The position numbers were made by a program, and so were the translations under genes. A stretch of DNA of 64,000 nt from Humulus lupulus (taxonomy: Eukaryota > Streptophyta > Magnoliopsida > Rosales > Cannabaceae): the NCBI RefSeq assembly GCF_963169125.1, contig NC_084798.1, positions 98,721,970 through 98,785,969 on the forward strand, written 5' to 3'. Shown in pieces: positions 1-11,891 of the stretch (position 1 is its first letter; each line of letters starts with the position of its first letter). Under the pieces are notes generated by a model. That model saw nothing but the letters and a program-made list of their open reading frames with translations, ran no database searches and was not told the DNA's origin.

Positions 1-1095
1 CCATTCATTGCCCCTCCTAAGATGTGTTCTGCCCAAGGAAGCACAAACCATCCTTCGAGAAGTACACAAAGGGTTTTGTTGAGACCATGCTAGAGAGCAA
101 AATTTGGCTCTGAGGTATTAAGGCAAGGCTACTTTTGGCCTACACTGAAAAAGGACTTGGCCTTGTATGTCCTAAAGCGCGATAAGTGCCATCATTTTGC
201 CACTACTTCTTGAGCACCGCCCATGGAACAGACCATGATTTCATCACCTTGGCCATTTTCTATATAGGGGATCGACTTAATCAGCTCATTACGAACTAGA
301 AAGGGAGGAGTTCATTGTGCAGTCATTGCCATTTATTATTTTACTAAGTGGGTTGAGGCTGAATCCCTGGCGACTATAACCTCGAAGAGAGTCTTAGATT
401 TTGTCATGAAGAACATCATATGCCATTTTGGACTCCCAAAAAAGATTGTGTCTAACAACGAAACTCAATTTGATAGTGACCTATTCGCAACCTTTTGTGA
501 GAAATATGGCATAATGAAGAGTTTCTCCTCAGGAGCATACCCTCAAGCAAATTGGCAGGTCCAGGCACTAAACAAAACCCTGAAGGAGAGCTTAAAGAAG
601 CGACTAGAAGATGCTAAAGGGCTATAACCAAACCATCTCCCACTAGTGATTTGGGCCTATAGGACCTCACATCGCACATTCACTGGGCAAACACCATTCT
701 CTCTGACCTTTGGAAGCGAGGCTATGCTCCTAGTGGAGGCTTTAGTGACATCACATAGGCAAAGAACCTACAACCCGGATCGAAATCATGACCTGCTTAA
801 TGCATCCCTGGATTTCATCAAAGATCAGCGGGAGGAATCTCAATTATAGCTCGCCCATTACTAGTAAAGGGTCACTCACTACTTTATCTCGAAAGTCAAA
901 GGAAAATGACTTAAACTTGGTGATTTAGTGATCCGAAGGGTATTTTTGGCAAACAAAGATCCTAAAGATGGTGTACTGGGACCGAACTAGGAATGGCCTT
1001 ACTAGATCATAGAAATCTTACGTGAAGAAACCTTCAAACTAGCTTGGTTAAATGGAGAATTGGTCCCTCGGACCTAGAACGCTCTACATCTCAAA
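1..1095 (+). pseudogene. Tat/Athila-type Ty3/gypsy integrase remnant (3' end of pol)
   Basis: Decayed 3' part of a retrotransposon polyprotein. Read through stops and frameshifts it gives, in order, the HHCC zinc-binding linker (about 20-215, including a CDKC-like turn at about 185), the integrase core with 'YFTKWVEAE' near 340-360, and the second catalytic aspartate region (VSNNETQFDS, about 448-480). The 'HPQAN' block with the downstream glutamate region replaced (AYPQANWQVQAL) lies at 535-570, and the C-terminal 'WAYRTSHR / GQTPFSLTFGSEA' block at 646-725. Wording of these blocks is that of plant Tat/Athila integrases, not of the chromovirus copies elsewhere in the window. A D to N change (usual VSDNG, here VSNNE) and at least four in-frame stops make it inactive. 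The upstream part lies outside the window. Confidence 0.85.
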
Positions 1096-1511
1096 TAATA
1101 CTATTAGTAATATGCCAATTTTGTTAAGTTTTTATTGTTTTTAGTATTTTTTGTGTGTAAGGCTTATTTATAAAAGTCTTTCTATTTTAATAACACGAGA
1201 TTGCTACGTAATTTAAACGTGGAGTCAATATTTATCTTATTCTTGTGATGTTTCATGAGCTCATTTTGTAAGAGTGATCTAGAATATTCATAAATTCTTA
1301 TCGCTTGGGGGCATATAACCCTCGAAAAGTCTTTGAAGCATTCAACAAATTTAGATAAAAGTTGAGAAACTTAGAATTTGGAAAATTGATTATTCTACGA
1401 CTTTTTAAACCTTGAATTTTCAAAGAAATTCTGAATATAAACTAAGTTAAGAAAATTAAAAGTAAAACAAAACCTAGAAATCAACTAAGAATCTCCTCGA
1501 TATAACTATGT
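1096..1511 (+). other. Non-coding tail of the Tat-type element
   Basis: AT-rich sequence without ORFs directly after the integrase remnant. It probably is the post-pol spacer of the same element. It ends abruptly where a G2-family LTR begins in mid-LTR, so the junction near 1,511 is a truncation breakpoint for both elements. Confidence 0.5.
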
Positions 1512-2864
1512 ATGTAGGTTTTTAATGACGGGAATTTATTCCTAAGGGCTTGTTATCGATTCTACTACCCGGTTTAGTAGAATTCAAGGTCCCGAAGGCT
1601 AGGACTCCATATGGAAGCCTTTATTTGCTCGTTAATGAAGAAATCCTATATTATGGTTGTGACTAGGTTATCGCTAGGGAGCTCAGAATCAAGATCGTGC
1701 TCGAGGGTCGTTCTTATTTTACGCTATACTCAGGCCTGAGGTAAGATAACTGCACCCAATACGTGATATATGTGTGATTAGGGCTTGGCCTGATTGTTGA
1801 CAATAATTATGAAAAGAGCTCGGGCCCCTGAGAATGAACATGATCAAGTTATCGTTTCTCTTGTTGATTAAACATACTTAAATATTCTATACTGATTAAG
1901 TATTACATGACTGTTCGCATGGTTTACATAGCTAGGGCTTGGCCCCGTTAAGGAGCATGGTTATTACTATGTTTGCAATAACTTGATGATGTTTTATGAT
2001 AATATGTATGCATGCTTGTATTGTCTGAAGTATGCTTATCTATATCTATTTTTGTATCTGTATCCAAATACATGGTTAAGGGCTTGGCTTCTTAGTCAAG
2101 GACGATAATAGCGCCCTGTGTGCTGGTCGAAAGACTTAGGCCCAAATTAGCAACGTACTATTACGTTGGCGACCCAATGGTCATTGGAAAACAAAAGTGT
2201 TTGGCTAGCACTATGGCTAGTTACCCAAAGCTAAGGGAGAGGGACTTAAGTGACTCTATAGTCACATAGCTAGGGCAAAGGGCCTAGGGTTGACTCTATG
2301 GTTAATTATTCAAAGCAGCGGACCCCGAATGATCGAATGACCATTTATTTATAATTGTATGCCTGTATAAGTAGGTTATTATAGCTGGGCATGCCAGATA
2401 AGTATCTGGAAATCTGTATTTACTGTTCATGCACATGTTTAAGTTTTCTTGCTGAGCCTTGGCTCACAGTTGCTATGTAGTGCAGGTAAGGGAAAAGGAA
2501 AGCTTGACCAACCATGAGTTGGAGAGCTTCGGTGGCGGCGTTTACATATGCGGCTGCTCATCCACCACGACCAAGGATATCTCAGAGGAACTAGAGTTAT
2601 AGCCCTAATTTTGTTGCTTAGGTCGGCCGATTGTAACTTTTTATGTATATACACCATTTTAAACATTTGTTGGTAATATTTTGGGATCCCATGTATGTAT
2701 GAAATTTTTTAAATAAAAAGTCAATAGTTCCTTTGACCAAAATTTTTAACCCTAACCCTTGACGTCAACTTTAGTTACACGTTTATAACCATATGACTTG
2801 ATTAGCAAGGCTGACACAATTTAAAGTACGCAATGTAACGGTCCTGGATTAGGAGGATGCTACA
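1512..2864 (+). repeat. Truncated 5' LTR of gypsy copy G2-A
   Basis: Matches 6,545-7,894 almost base for base in order: 'tttttaatgac.ggaatttattc', the 'gggcttggcccc' block, the repeated 'gactctatggtca' segments, and the end 'gtaacggtcctggattagga'. It stops at ..taca followed by a tRNA-iMet primer site. The first ~1.2 kb of the LTR (present at 5,352-6,544) is missing, so this is a left-truncated LTR. Internal tandem units of the type 'actctatagtcacatagctagggcaaagggcc' lie at about 2,200-2,330. Confidence 0.85.
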
Positions 2865-2867
2865 ACT

Positions 2868-2879
2868 TGGTATCAGAGC
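2868..2879 (+). other. Primer-binding site of G2-A (tRNA-iMet)
   Basis: 'tggtatcagagc' begins 4 bases after the LTR end. It is the standard plant retroelement primer site complementary to the 3' end of initiator tRNA-Met, and fixes the LTR/internal boundary and the plus orientation. Confidence 0.85.
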
Positions 2880-3088
2880 TGCCAAGGTTTAAAGGTTCCT
2901 GAAGACTGATCAGGCATGTACACTCGCCACTAAAGGCAAACTCGACTCAGGGTTCGGTAATTATTTATGTGGTTATGTGCTTAACTACATAAATATAATA
3001 TAAATTCCTTATCTGCGTGCTTGTTTAGGAAGCATGAGATAACCTAATAGGGCATGGCCCTTGACTGTTGCATGAATGATAAAGAACA

Positions 3089-3425
3089 TGCTTATTAGCA
3101 TTGTTATTGCTTGTGAATGCAAAGGAACCGCTTATTAGCGTTATTATGTGGACATGTAGGTCAAGATACACTTATTAGCGTTATTATTTGCATATAGGCC
3201 AGGAAATGCTTATTAGCACTGTTAACACTGGCAGGGATTAAATAACATGCTTATTAGCATTGTTATACATTTGTAAATATCTGAATATATTTATGTGCAT
3301 CATGAATTACTTATGAATGCCAGAAATGCCTATTAGCATTGTTATTTGCTGATGAATATTAAGAAATGCTTATTAGCACCTTGAATGAGTATATTATTTG
3401 TTGGCATGCTTATTAGAATTGTATT
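3089..3425 (+). repeat. Leader array of ~40-bp hairpin repeats (G2-A)
   Basis: About eight degenerate units spaced about 40 bp apart, each containing 'tgcttattagca(ttgttat)'. TGCT and AGCA are complementary around TATT, so every unit can form a small hairpin. The array lies between the primer site and gag, and the sister copy G2-B has the same array at 45,690-46,060. One unit near 3,290 has decayed. Confidence 0.75.
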
Positions 3426-3528
3426 TGTTTGTTTGTCTGTTTTATCTTGGACCGTCAGGTGACAAGAGTTATAGTTATTACTAACCTAACGACAGATTTG
3501 ATCACTGTAGAGTGGGTTAGATATCAGT

Positions 3529-4640
3529 ATGAATCCTCAAAGGTCAGAAAGGTTGGCTAGCCAAGAGATACAAGCTAGGGAAGGGAATGATCAGGACCAA
3601 GCCCCACCACCAGCTCTAGAAAACTGGCAACATGTGCTTGCTGGTATGCAAGCTAGATTAGAGAGGCAGGAAGATGAGATTTGCCTCTTGAGACAGCAAC
3701 AGGTTCCAGCAGGGAACCCATAGCCCTTGGTGCGACACTGATACATCCAGAGGTACCAATGGTAGTGTAGCCCCAGGCAGGGGGAGATATATGGGAACCC
3801 CTGTATGAGAGGTTCAGGAAACAAGCCCCTCCACTAAAGGATGAGCAGTGGATGACCATGATAACCATCATCCTAGATTTTATGAGGGTAGGTGGTAATG
3901 AGAGAGTGGCCCGCGCCACTTAAATGTTTCGGGAGAATGCTTGAATATGGTGGGAGGTGGTATCTTAGACCAGAGCAGTAAACACCATGGAATGGGAAGA
4001 GTTCAGAACTTTGTTTAATGAGAAGTACTACAACGACACAGTTAAAGCTGGAAAGACTAAAGAGTTCAACAAGTTACTTCAGGGTAACATGACAGTGACT
4101 GACTAAGCCCTAAAGTTTGTTGGGGATCTGGTGCCCAATGATGGGACCAGAAGAGAGATGTTTCTCCAGGGGCTACAACCTATGATAGCCTAGGATGTTC
4201 CTATTACCACTGTGCCAGGATTGGAAACCTATGCACAGGCTGTGGAGAAGATGCTTATAGCTGAGAGCGTAGAGAACAAGACTGGAGTGAGAATAAGGCC
4301 AAATGGGATTCTAGGTGGCTGAGACCTCCATTTACATGCTTTGGTAGGGGCAGAGGCCCCAGTGACCAAAACAGAAAGATTCTAGATATAGTTTTAGCTC
4401 CAAGGCCAGAGACGAGGCCTTGAGGCATACAGATGGGCCGCCAGGGTGGCGGTGAGACCTGGAGAGCATTCCCAGAGTGTACCCGATGCAGGAGGCGCCA
4501 TATTGGGGAATGTCAGGCGGAGGCCTATTTTGTTTGCGGCAGTGTGGGGCATTTGAAGAAGGACTGCCCGAGAGCCATAAAGGAAGAGCCTAAGAAAGTG
4601 GACAGCCTGACGCTAGCTCGGTTGTTCACCTTGACCTAGC
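3529..4640 (+). pseudogene. Gag remnant, gypsy copy G2-A
   Basis: Structural nucleocapsid precursor of a Tekay/Del-type chromovirus. The start is the ATG at 3,529 (MNPQRSERL..), matching the equivalent start of G2-B. An N-terminal glutamine-rich helix (residues 25-60) is followed, after a stop at 3,721, by the conserved Ty3-type gag block around 3,840-4,210 (DEQWMTMIT.. , EWEEFRTLFNEKYYNDTV). The zinc knuckle near 4,510-4,570 has lost its first cysteine (YFVCGSVGHLKKDC). The frame is broken by several stops and shifts, so no full-length Gag can be made. Confidence 0.85.
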
Positions 4641-4689
4641 CAGAGGCCGAGGCTAGTCCCTCAAAGGTTATAGAACAACTTTCTAGTGC

Positions 4690-5351
4690 TGGAACCTTCT
4701 ATAATGTTTTGATTTATTCAGGTGCTACACACTCTTTTATTGCTAGTAGGATTATAGATGGATTGTGTAGACCATGTGACTTTTATCCTGCGGGGTTTGG
4801 TGCTATGCTGCCTACTGGGGAGTTAGTGGTTTCTAGAAGATGGGTTAGATCACTACCAGCTACAGTGGATGGCGAAGAATTTTCAGTTGGCTTAGTAGAT
4901 TTGGTTATGACTGACTTTGATATAATTCTGGGTATGGATTGGCTAGAGAAGTTTGGGGCAATGATAGATTGCAAGAAGAAGATGGTAACCTTTGAGCCTG
5001 AGGGTGAGGAACCCTTTGTATTCGTTGGCACTATGCATGGACCCTGTATACCTATGAAATATGTACTTGAGCTAGAGACCTATTGCAGGGGGATGCATGT
5101 ACCCCGTATACTTATGAAATATGTACGCATAGCGTGGTGGATACAACTCAAGCCATGCAAGTGGGACCAGGACAGACCCTATTATTCTGTGAGATTCTGG
5201 ATGTGTTTCTAAAGGATCTGCTAGGGCTACCTCCACACATGGAGATTGAGTTTGTGATTGAATTGGCGCCAGGGACAGAGCCAGTGTCTAGGGCACCTTA
5301 TAGGATGGCTCCAGCTGAGTTGAGGGAACTTTTCATAAGGAATGGATAATT
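4690..5351 (+). pseudogene. Protease plus RT N-terminus, pol internally deleted (G2-A)
   Basis: Aspartic protease: the active-site triad region reads YSGATHSF where the family has DSGATHSF, so the catalytic aspartate is lost. The conserved 'DFDIILGMDWL' flap-side block is at about 4,915-4,950. The linker contains a local direct duplication: 5,033-5,069 and 5,092-5,128 share 'tatgaaatatgtac'. RT begins ([15 protein letters not shown], near 5,290-5,335) and then stops: within a few bases the sequence resumes in the polypurine-like tract and 3' LTR. Compared with G2-B about 2.7 kb encoding RT, RNase H, integrase and chromodomain is absent. Confidence 0.85.
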
Positions 5352-7894
5352 TTAACATCCCGAATTACCTAATAAGGTTTAGGACCTTGATTAAGGGGCC
5401 AGAATGGAAATGTCTGGAATTATATGCTTATATGATATATTTGTGTATGATTATGTGATTATGTGAGTTATATGGTAATATAACTAGTTATGCATGTTTA
5501 GGAGTATTAAATATGCTTGTGGGCCCATTTCTTATTAGTAGGGTAATTTTTATAATCTGGCCTGTTATGGGCATAATTATATATATGCGCATATATGTGA
5601 TATATGTGAGAGACCGCATTATTATGTGCGTTTATTTGGGTTATTCGGCAAGAGATGATCCTAGGAAGCAAGTTAGAGGGAAAGTCACAACGTCACCCAA
5701 TACCCAACTCGGGGTGAGTCAATGGGTATTTTAGGTATTTAGCACAGTATCGGGTTATCGGGAAACGGGAATGAATAATTGAGGATATATTTGGAGTTAG
5801 TGAGATTAGGAGGGAATACTGGGGATCTTGACCATTTTCCCCTCTGGGACGTTTTTGGTACCCTGAGCCTCGGGATTAGCTTAAGATTACTTAAGCCTTA
5901 AGGAAATAAACAAAACACTCAAAACACTCAACTTCCTCCCTCACCCAACCGACTCCCTCTCTCTCTCATACTCTTTCAACTTTCCTAAGTAAGTTCTTGA
6001 GAAATTAAGCAGATTTTGGCTGGAAACCAAGGAATTGAAGGCTCGGTTAGTATTAGGGATTGCTTGTGGCTGCGAGATCACCATTCACAGTTGAGGTAAG
6101 CTTTAAACTTTGTTTTTCATTGATTTATGTAAAGAGTTTTTGGTGTTCTTGAGCTTGTCGCTCAAGGGTTGGATTATTGAGTTTTGATGGGGTTTTCATC
6201 AAGTTTTAGGTTGGGTTTTGTTGCTGGGAAGATGTTAAATCTGTTATGAGGATTGAATTTTGATTTTAGGGTGGATTTGGGGTGGTTTTGATTGAGTTTG
6301 GTTGGAGAAATATTGAGAAATTCTGGGTTCGCAAGGTTAGGTCGCGACCCTGTTCTTGGGGCGACGCAATCCAAAAGAACCAAGGGCCCTTGGGGGGCTT
6401 CTATTTGGGAGGCGCATCGCGACCCTCTAGGGCAGGTCGCGACCTGTGTCCCATTCCTAGGAAGAAGGGGGCCTCTGACTTGAGGGGCATGCCACGACCC
6501 TCAAGGGTAGGTCACGACCCACCTAGGTTGTTTTGGCCACCGTGGGTTTTTAATGACAGGAATTTATTCTTAAGGGCTCAGGATCGATTCTAGTACCCGA
6601 TTTAGAAGAATTCGAGGTCTGGAAGGCTAGGACTTGGTCTGGAAGCCTTTATTTGCTCGTTATTGACCAAATCCTATATTATTGTTGTGACTAGATTATC
6701 GCTAGGGGATCAGAATCGGGATCGTGCTCGAGGGTCGTTCTTATTTTATGCTATACTCGGACCTGAGGTAAGAAAAATGCACCTGATACGTGATATATGT
6801 GTTATTAGGGCTTGGCCCAATTGTTGACTATAATTATGAATAGGGCTCGGGCCCCTGAGAATGAACATGATTAAGTTATCGTTTCACTTGTTGATTAAAC
6901 TTACTTAAATATTCTGTACCTGATTAAGTATTACATGGCTGTTCACATGGTTTGCGTAGCTAGGGCTTGGCCCCGTTAAGGAGCATGGTTATTACTATGT
7001 TTGTAATTACTTGATGATGTGTTTATGATAATATGTATGCATACTTGTATTGTCTGAAGTATGCCTATCTATATTTGTTTTTGTATTTGTATCTGAATAC
7101 CTGGTTCAGGGCTTGACTTATTAGTCAAGGATGGCAATAGCGTGGTGCGCGCTGGTCGAAAGGCTTAGGCCCAAATCAGTAACGGACTATTACGTTGGCC
7201 GACCCAATGGTCATTGGAAAACAAAATTGTAGGGGTAGCTCTATGGCTAGTTACCTAGAGCTAAGGGCGAGGGCCCCAAGTGACTCTGTGGTCACGTAGC
7301 TAGGGCATAGGGCCCCGGCGTTGACTCTATGGTTAACTATTCAGTGCAGCGGCCCCCAAATTGTTCAATGACCATTTATTTGTAATTGTATGCCTACATG
7401 AGTAGGTTATTATTGCTGGTCATGCTAGATAAGTATCCTTAAATCTGTATTTACTGTTCTTGCACATGTTTAAGTTTTCTTGCTGAGCCTTGGCTCACGG
7501 GTGCTATGTGGTGTAGGTAAGGGAAAAGGAAAGCTTGACCAATCATGAGTTGGAGAGCTTCGGTGACGGCGTGTAAATATGTGGCTGCTCGTCCACTACA
7601 GCTGAGGATATCTCAGAGGAACTAGGGTTGTAGCCTTAATTTTGCCACTTAGGTTGGCCGATTGTAACTGTTTATGCATATAAACCCTTTTAAACATTTG
7701 ATTATAATATTTTGGGATCCCATGTATGTATGAAACTTTTTAAATAAAAATTCAACAATTCCTTTGACCAAAACTTTTAATCCTAACCCTTGATGTTAAC
7801 CTTAGTTGCACGTTTATAACCAAATGACTTGATTTGCAAGTATGGCACAATTTAAACTACACAGTGTAACAATCCTTGATTTAGAGGACGTACA
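5352..7894 (+). repeat. 3' LTR of gypsy copy G2-A (complete, ~2.54 kb)
   Basis: Starts 'ttaacatcccgaattacctaataagg' (family consensus tgtaacgtccc...) after a purine-rich tract and ends ..gtaca at 7,894. It contains a GC-rich part (6,340-6,520) with repeated ggtcgcgacc palindromes, the 'gggcttggcccc' blocks, and tandem 'gactctatggtcac..tagggc' units (about 7,215-7,345). Its last 1.35 kb matches the 5' LTR at 1,512-2,864. The terminal TG has decayed to tt. Confidence 0.85.
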
Positions 7895-8205
7895 CTCTTC
7901 TTCTTTTCTAGATCTCTATCTCATCTGTTGAGAAACATCCCACACTAGTTCTAGGTTGATCAAAGGCTTGGTGAGGAAGACTGTGTTGTTGTTCTAGTTC
8001 AATCTCTTGATAATACTTTGCTACAGAAAGGAATCAAGGGTTAAAGAGATTGAAGGAAGAAGTTGTTCCAGTTCTGCTGCATAATGCATGTTTCTATACT
8101 TTACTCTGTATTTGTATCAATTTCATAGGACCATGTTCTAGGGATTTTGCATGTTTGTTTGATAATATGTGAATTACATGAAAATAAAAAAATATCATGT
8201 TACAT
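7895..8205 (+). repeat. Fragment of a copia LTR related to C1
   Basis: Aligns by eye to the last ~310 bp of the C1 LTR (11,575-11,885): 'tctctatctcatctgttgagaaacatcccacactagttctagg', 'gaagactgtg', 'aatctcttgataatact..gctacagaaagga', 'cagttctgctgcataa' and 'tacatgaaaataaa'. It is more diverged than the two C1 LTRs are from each other. It directly abuts the G2-A LTR end, so G2-A probably inserted into or recombined with an older copia LTR. Confidence 0.65.
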
Positions 8206-9148
8206 GTATTTCTAAAAACATGTGGTCGACCTTTGGAGTTTATGGACTTTCGAAAAGGATGTTTTGTATCATTACTTTTAGTTTACTTAAAATGTTGGAA
8301 CAATGTTTTTGCGTTATTTTAAGTATGCACATACTTCCCTTTCTAAAAGTTTCTTTCTTATATGGATTTTCGTGACATATAAAACTATAAATCATTATTT
8401 TTCTGCAACGTTTGATCTTGTCTTTTGTTGGGTTGTTATAGTCGGAATGCACACATCCATAGTTTTTCTTAGAGAAAGATTGAGATTGGAGGTCTTTACT
8501 TTCTAAGTCAAGTCTTCACCAAAGATCTTTGTGGCATTTGGTCCTACAACATCCAGAAGGTAATTATTTTTCTTCAGAATTGTGATCTAGAAGGTACTTC
8601 TTTTCTTGAGAGTCGTGGTAACTCTTATATTATTCGTATCTAGAGAAGCCTTGAGGTTTTAGGACAATCTTACTATATTGAATGAATCGATGCCGACTGG
8701 GTGATTGTATGCAAATTGAGTCATGTCTCTACGGATAACATTTTTTCCCAAGAGGACGGGGCACTACGGGGACTCTCCTCTAATGGGGCTGGGATTCCCC
8801 ACCCAAATAGGGAACTGGGACGGTGTTAGCACTCCCTGCCCCAACGTGGCCTCGTTAAATTTTTTATTTATTTTATAATAATTTTTATGTATTTTGCATG
8901 TTTCTCTATGTGATTTTTTTTTATATTATTAACTTTTTTAAAAAGTTTTTTATTTTATTTTGGACATATTTAATACTTTAAGTGATCAATATAGTTTAAT
9001 ATATATATATTAATTTTAGGTAATCAACCTTTGTTTAATTTATTTTTAAATAAATGAGTACCCGCGGGGATTTCCCGCCAAACTCCAAACAAGGAGTTTG
9101 TGGTGGTGGGGGCGAGGACGGGGACTAAAATAGTTAACTAGGATTGGG
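8206..9148. other. Unassigned AT-rich stretch with a GC-rich island
   Basis: No protein with recognisable motifs. From about 8,745 to 9,165 there are G/C-rich blocks ('gggattccccaccc', 'gcggggatttcccgcc', 'gggagcatcccccgcc') separated by poly-T/A sequence, reminiscent of hAT-type terminal regions, but I could not identify matching ends or a target duplication. Confidence 0.35.
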
Positions 9149-10042
9149 GTGAAGGGAGCATCCCCCGCCAATTACCTGCCCTGTTTCCATTCATGCATGT
9201 CTCATCCCTTCACTCTTCCACTCGCTGGCCTAAATGTTTTGGGTCATCTTCATCGTGTAAAGAAGTCGACTGGGAGGACTAAGAATGTAGAGAAAGGGAT
9301 TTCTTCTACTATCGAGACTTATACTCATTCTCGAGATTCTTAGAAGAAGAAAATGAATCTTCCCAAGTCATCTTCTATATTGAGTGACACAGTTGAGCTT
9401 TCATTCCCTTCGCATGCTTTCGTTTACTTAAATGTAGGACCTCACTTGAGAGAGAATGATAAGATGCTTTGGCCTGAGGATAAAGAAAGAATGGACCAAG
9501 TTGGGGATATGGGAACCACAGATACATTTGTCTCTCATCTCTTTCAGGCATGCAACCTTCCTTCCTTTGTTTTTATTATGTTTACTACTTTTTGTTTTAC
9601 TAAATGCCTTATTTGTTACTTTGTTGGGTCTGCAAGGAATTTTATGGTTGAAAGAAAATATCAAGTCTCTAATAATTTCCTTACAAGAAGCAAAGTGATA
9701 GGAGAACAAGCTTCATGCCGAGGTTGATGAATTGAAGGCATCGAAGAATGATTCCAGCTAGAAAATTATTGAATTAAGGGCCTAACTCAAAGCCAGTAAG
9801 GTTAATAATGGCATGTTTGAGACAATATTGGAAAAACTTGAGAACACTCAAGCTAAGCTTTCTATGTTCGACGAATGAGTGCTAGTGATTGGCTTGGAGG
9901 CTGAAATCTAGTATCGTGGTCTGATGGCTATAACGTATCGAGATGGAAAGGTCAATAACTGAGATGTCTCAAAGTATATAGCAGACCTTGAAGAGTATGA
10001 GAAAATAAGAGATGAAGAGAATGCTATTGTTGATGAATTGGC
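9149..10042 (+). pseudogene. Coiled-coil TE-like gene remnant, split by copia C1
   Basis: A degenerate gene without recognised domain. The exon with ATG at 9,353 (MNLPKSSSILSDTVEL..) reads to about 9,545. A T-rich intron-like segment follows to 'tctgcag' (~9,633), then a heptad-rich region (KENIKSLIISLQEA.., AEVDELKAS, IADLEEYEKIRDEENAIVDELA) with stops at 9,758, 9,783 and others. At 10,042 the C1 LTR begins; after the C1 element and its ttggc duplication the frame continues at 41,681 for ~20 codons (LLERWLTQDWLPASF) to a TAG. Similar long coiled-coil ORFs occur in plant transposon-associated genes, but the family is not identified. Confidence 0.5.
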
Positions 10043-11891
10043 TGTTGGGGTTTTATGCCCTAATTAAAACCCAAATTCTTTGTAATCTCATTTTATTACC
10101 AATAAAAGAATAGAAATCATTTTTTGACTTGTTCAATCACTTTACTCACATGTTTTATTTTCATGATTATTTGTTTAATATAAACTTCTATTAAACCCCG
10201 AGACATAGCTAATCTTATTTATAGTGACGTAATCACAGTGGAATATAAATTTTATTATATGTTCAAAATAAGTTAGTCCTAAGATTAGTCAGTACACAGG
10301 ATTTACACTGACTTGCCAATCTACAATATGATCTACTTACACATTATAGTGTTAAGTTCTTTCCAGAACATTAGCAAAGTATATAAGATCGGATGTAATT
10401 GTTACATCGGACTGAACTGATATTGACAGTTGATAAGATAAGTAAACATACCGTTATTATCTATTCTAGTCATATCATATAGTTGACCATAGGTCAATTA
10501 AATCTCAATTCTGAGTGGTTAGTATTCTAACTGATTTTATTATTTGAGTTCTTTGACTTGTTCGTTACCAGCTTACCCAACGAACTAGCCCATACTTACA
10601 TCTTGCGAACTTAGTAGTATAATTGAGTGGTAGTGTTAATCATATATTTGAATATCTATAGCTTCTAATGAAGAAGTGAAATGATGGTTTCCTTTTAGTT
10701 TGGTTCAAGTATTAAATGATACAGATCTCATTTCAGTAATTAAATTAGTTTACTGAAATATCATTTACAAGGAACTAAGTGTTTTAAGGATAAAATACAA
10801 TGAGGGGTAAAATGGTATTTTAGTTCTGTCTCATTGTAGACCGACTATAGAGGATTGAATGAAAATTATGGTTGTAACAATGGATAATTAATAGTGTATA
10901 TATATTTGTTATAGAGCGTTCTATGAATTCAAGAGTGCAATTTCGAGTCTATGGTGGAGTCACGAGGAATTAATAAGTTAGTAAATTTATTTGTTAGGTT
11001 TATGATAACTTATTGGAGCTTGATTTCATAGACCAATGGTACCCATTGTACCTTGGATAAAATCATCTAGATAGTCACAATTAATTAATTTAATTATCAA
11101 TTAGAATTATCAAAGTTGACTAGGTCAATTCTGGATAGTTTCACATAGTTATATAATTTTGAGAAGAAAAGAGAAATTAGGGCAGATTTATTAATTAAGA
11201 TAAATTGGTATCTAAATTAATAAATAAGTTTAAATCAAGGTTCAAATTATAAATAATTAATTTGATAAAGGATTTAAATAATTATTTAATTAATTAAATC
11301 AATAGAAAATAATACAGGCCTTGATTTTAAGTCTAATAGACTTATAATCAAATGAGAAATTTCACGGGCCTAAAGCCCATGATAATTTCGACCTAGGGCT
11401 GTTAATTGGATATTATTTTATTTATATATTAATTAAATTAAATAGCCTAATTAAGTCTATAAAAGGAGTGCTTAGAGAGAAGTCAAAACACAAGTTTGAC
11501 AAGTCAGATTTTCTGATAGGTTTTAGATTCTCTCTAAACACAAGTCATTTTCTAAGCCTCATTGTTATTTTCTCTTCTTCTCTCTATATCTAACTCATGT
11601 GTTGAGAATTGCCCACTCTAGTCTAGGTGATTCTAAGGATACATTGGAAGACTGTGAAGAAATTAGAAGAACAGTTCAGTTTCTTGATAATACTCCGCGA
11701 CAGAAAGGATACAAGAGTTAGAGAAACTGAAGGAATGACTCTTTCATTCCGCTGCGTATACTGTAAGTATTCTTATCTTTGTTTCTCTTTGAATTCAATT
11801 TTATAAATATGTTCTAGGTTATCTCATATTAATTTGTTTAATATTAGATATACATGAAAATAAATAAAGATCATTTATAAGTTTCCCAACA
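10043..11891 (+). repeat. 5' LTR of copia C1
   Basis: 1,849 bp, TG..CA, TATA box 'tataaaagg' at 11,458-11,466. Differs from the 3' LTR by scattered substitutions and small indels (several per 100 bp at the start, fewer in the middle), indicating an old insertion. It ends ..cccaaca, followed by the primer site. Confidence 0.95.

Noticed and set aside
3089..3425. CRISPR-like regularly spaced repeats
   Set aside because: Plant nuclear retroelement leader, degenerate units with similar spacers, no cas genes.
8745..9165. GC-rich island resembling hAT ends
   Set aside because: Blocks are partly complementary, but no clear boundaries or target duplication.
9428..9709. Minus-strand 93-codon ORF
   Set aside because: Shadow of the coiled-coil remnant and its T-rich intron.
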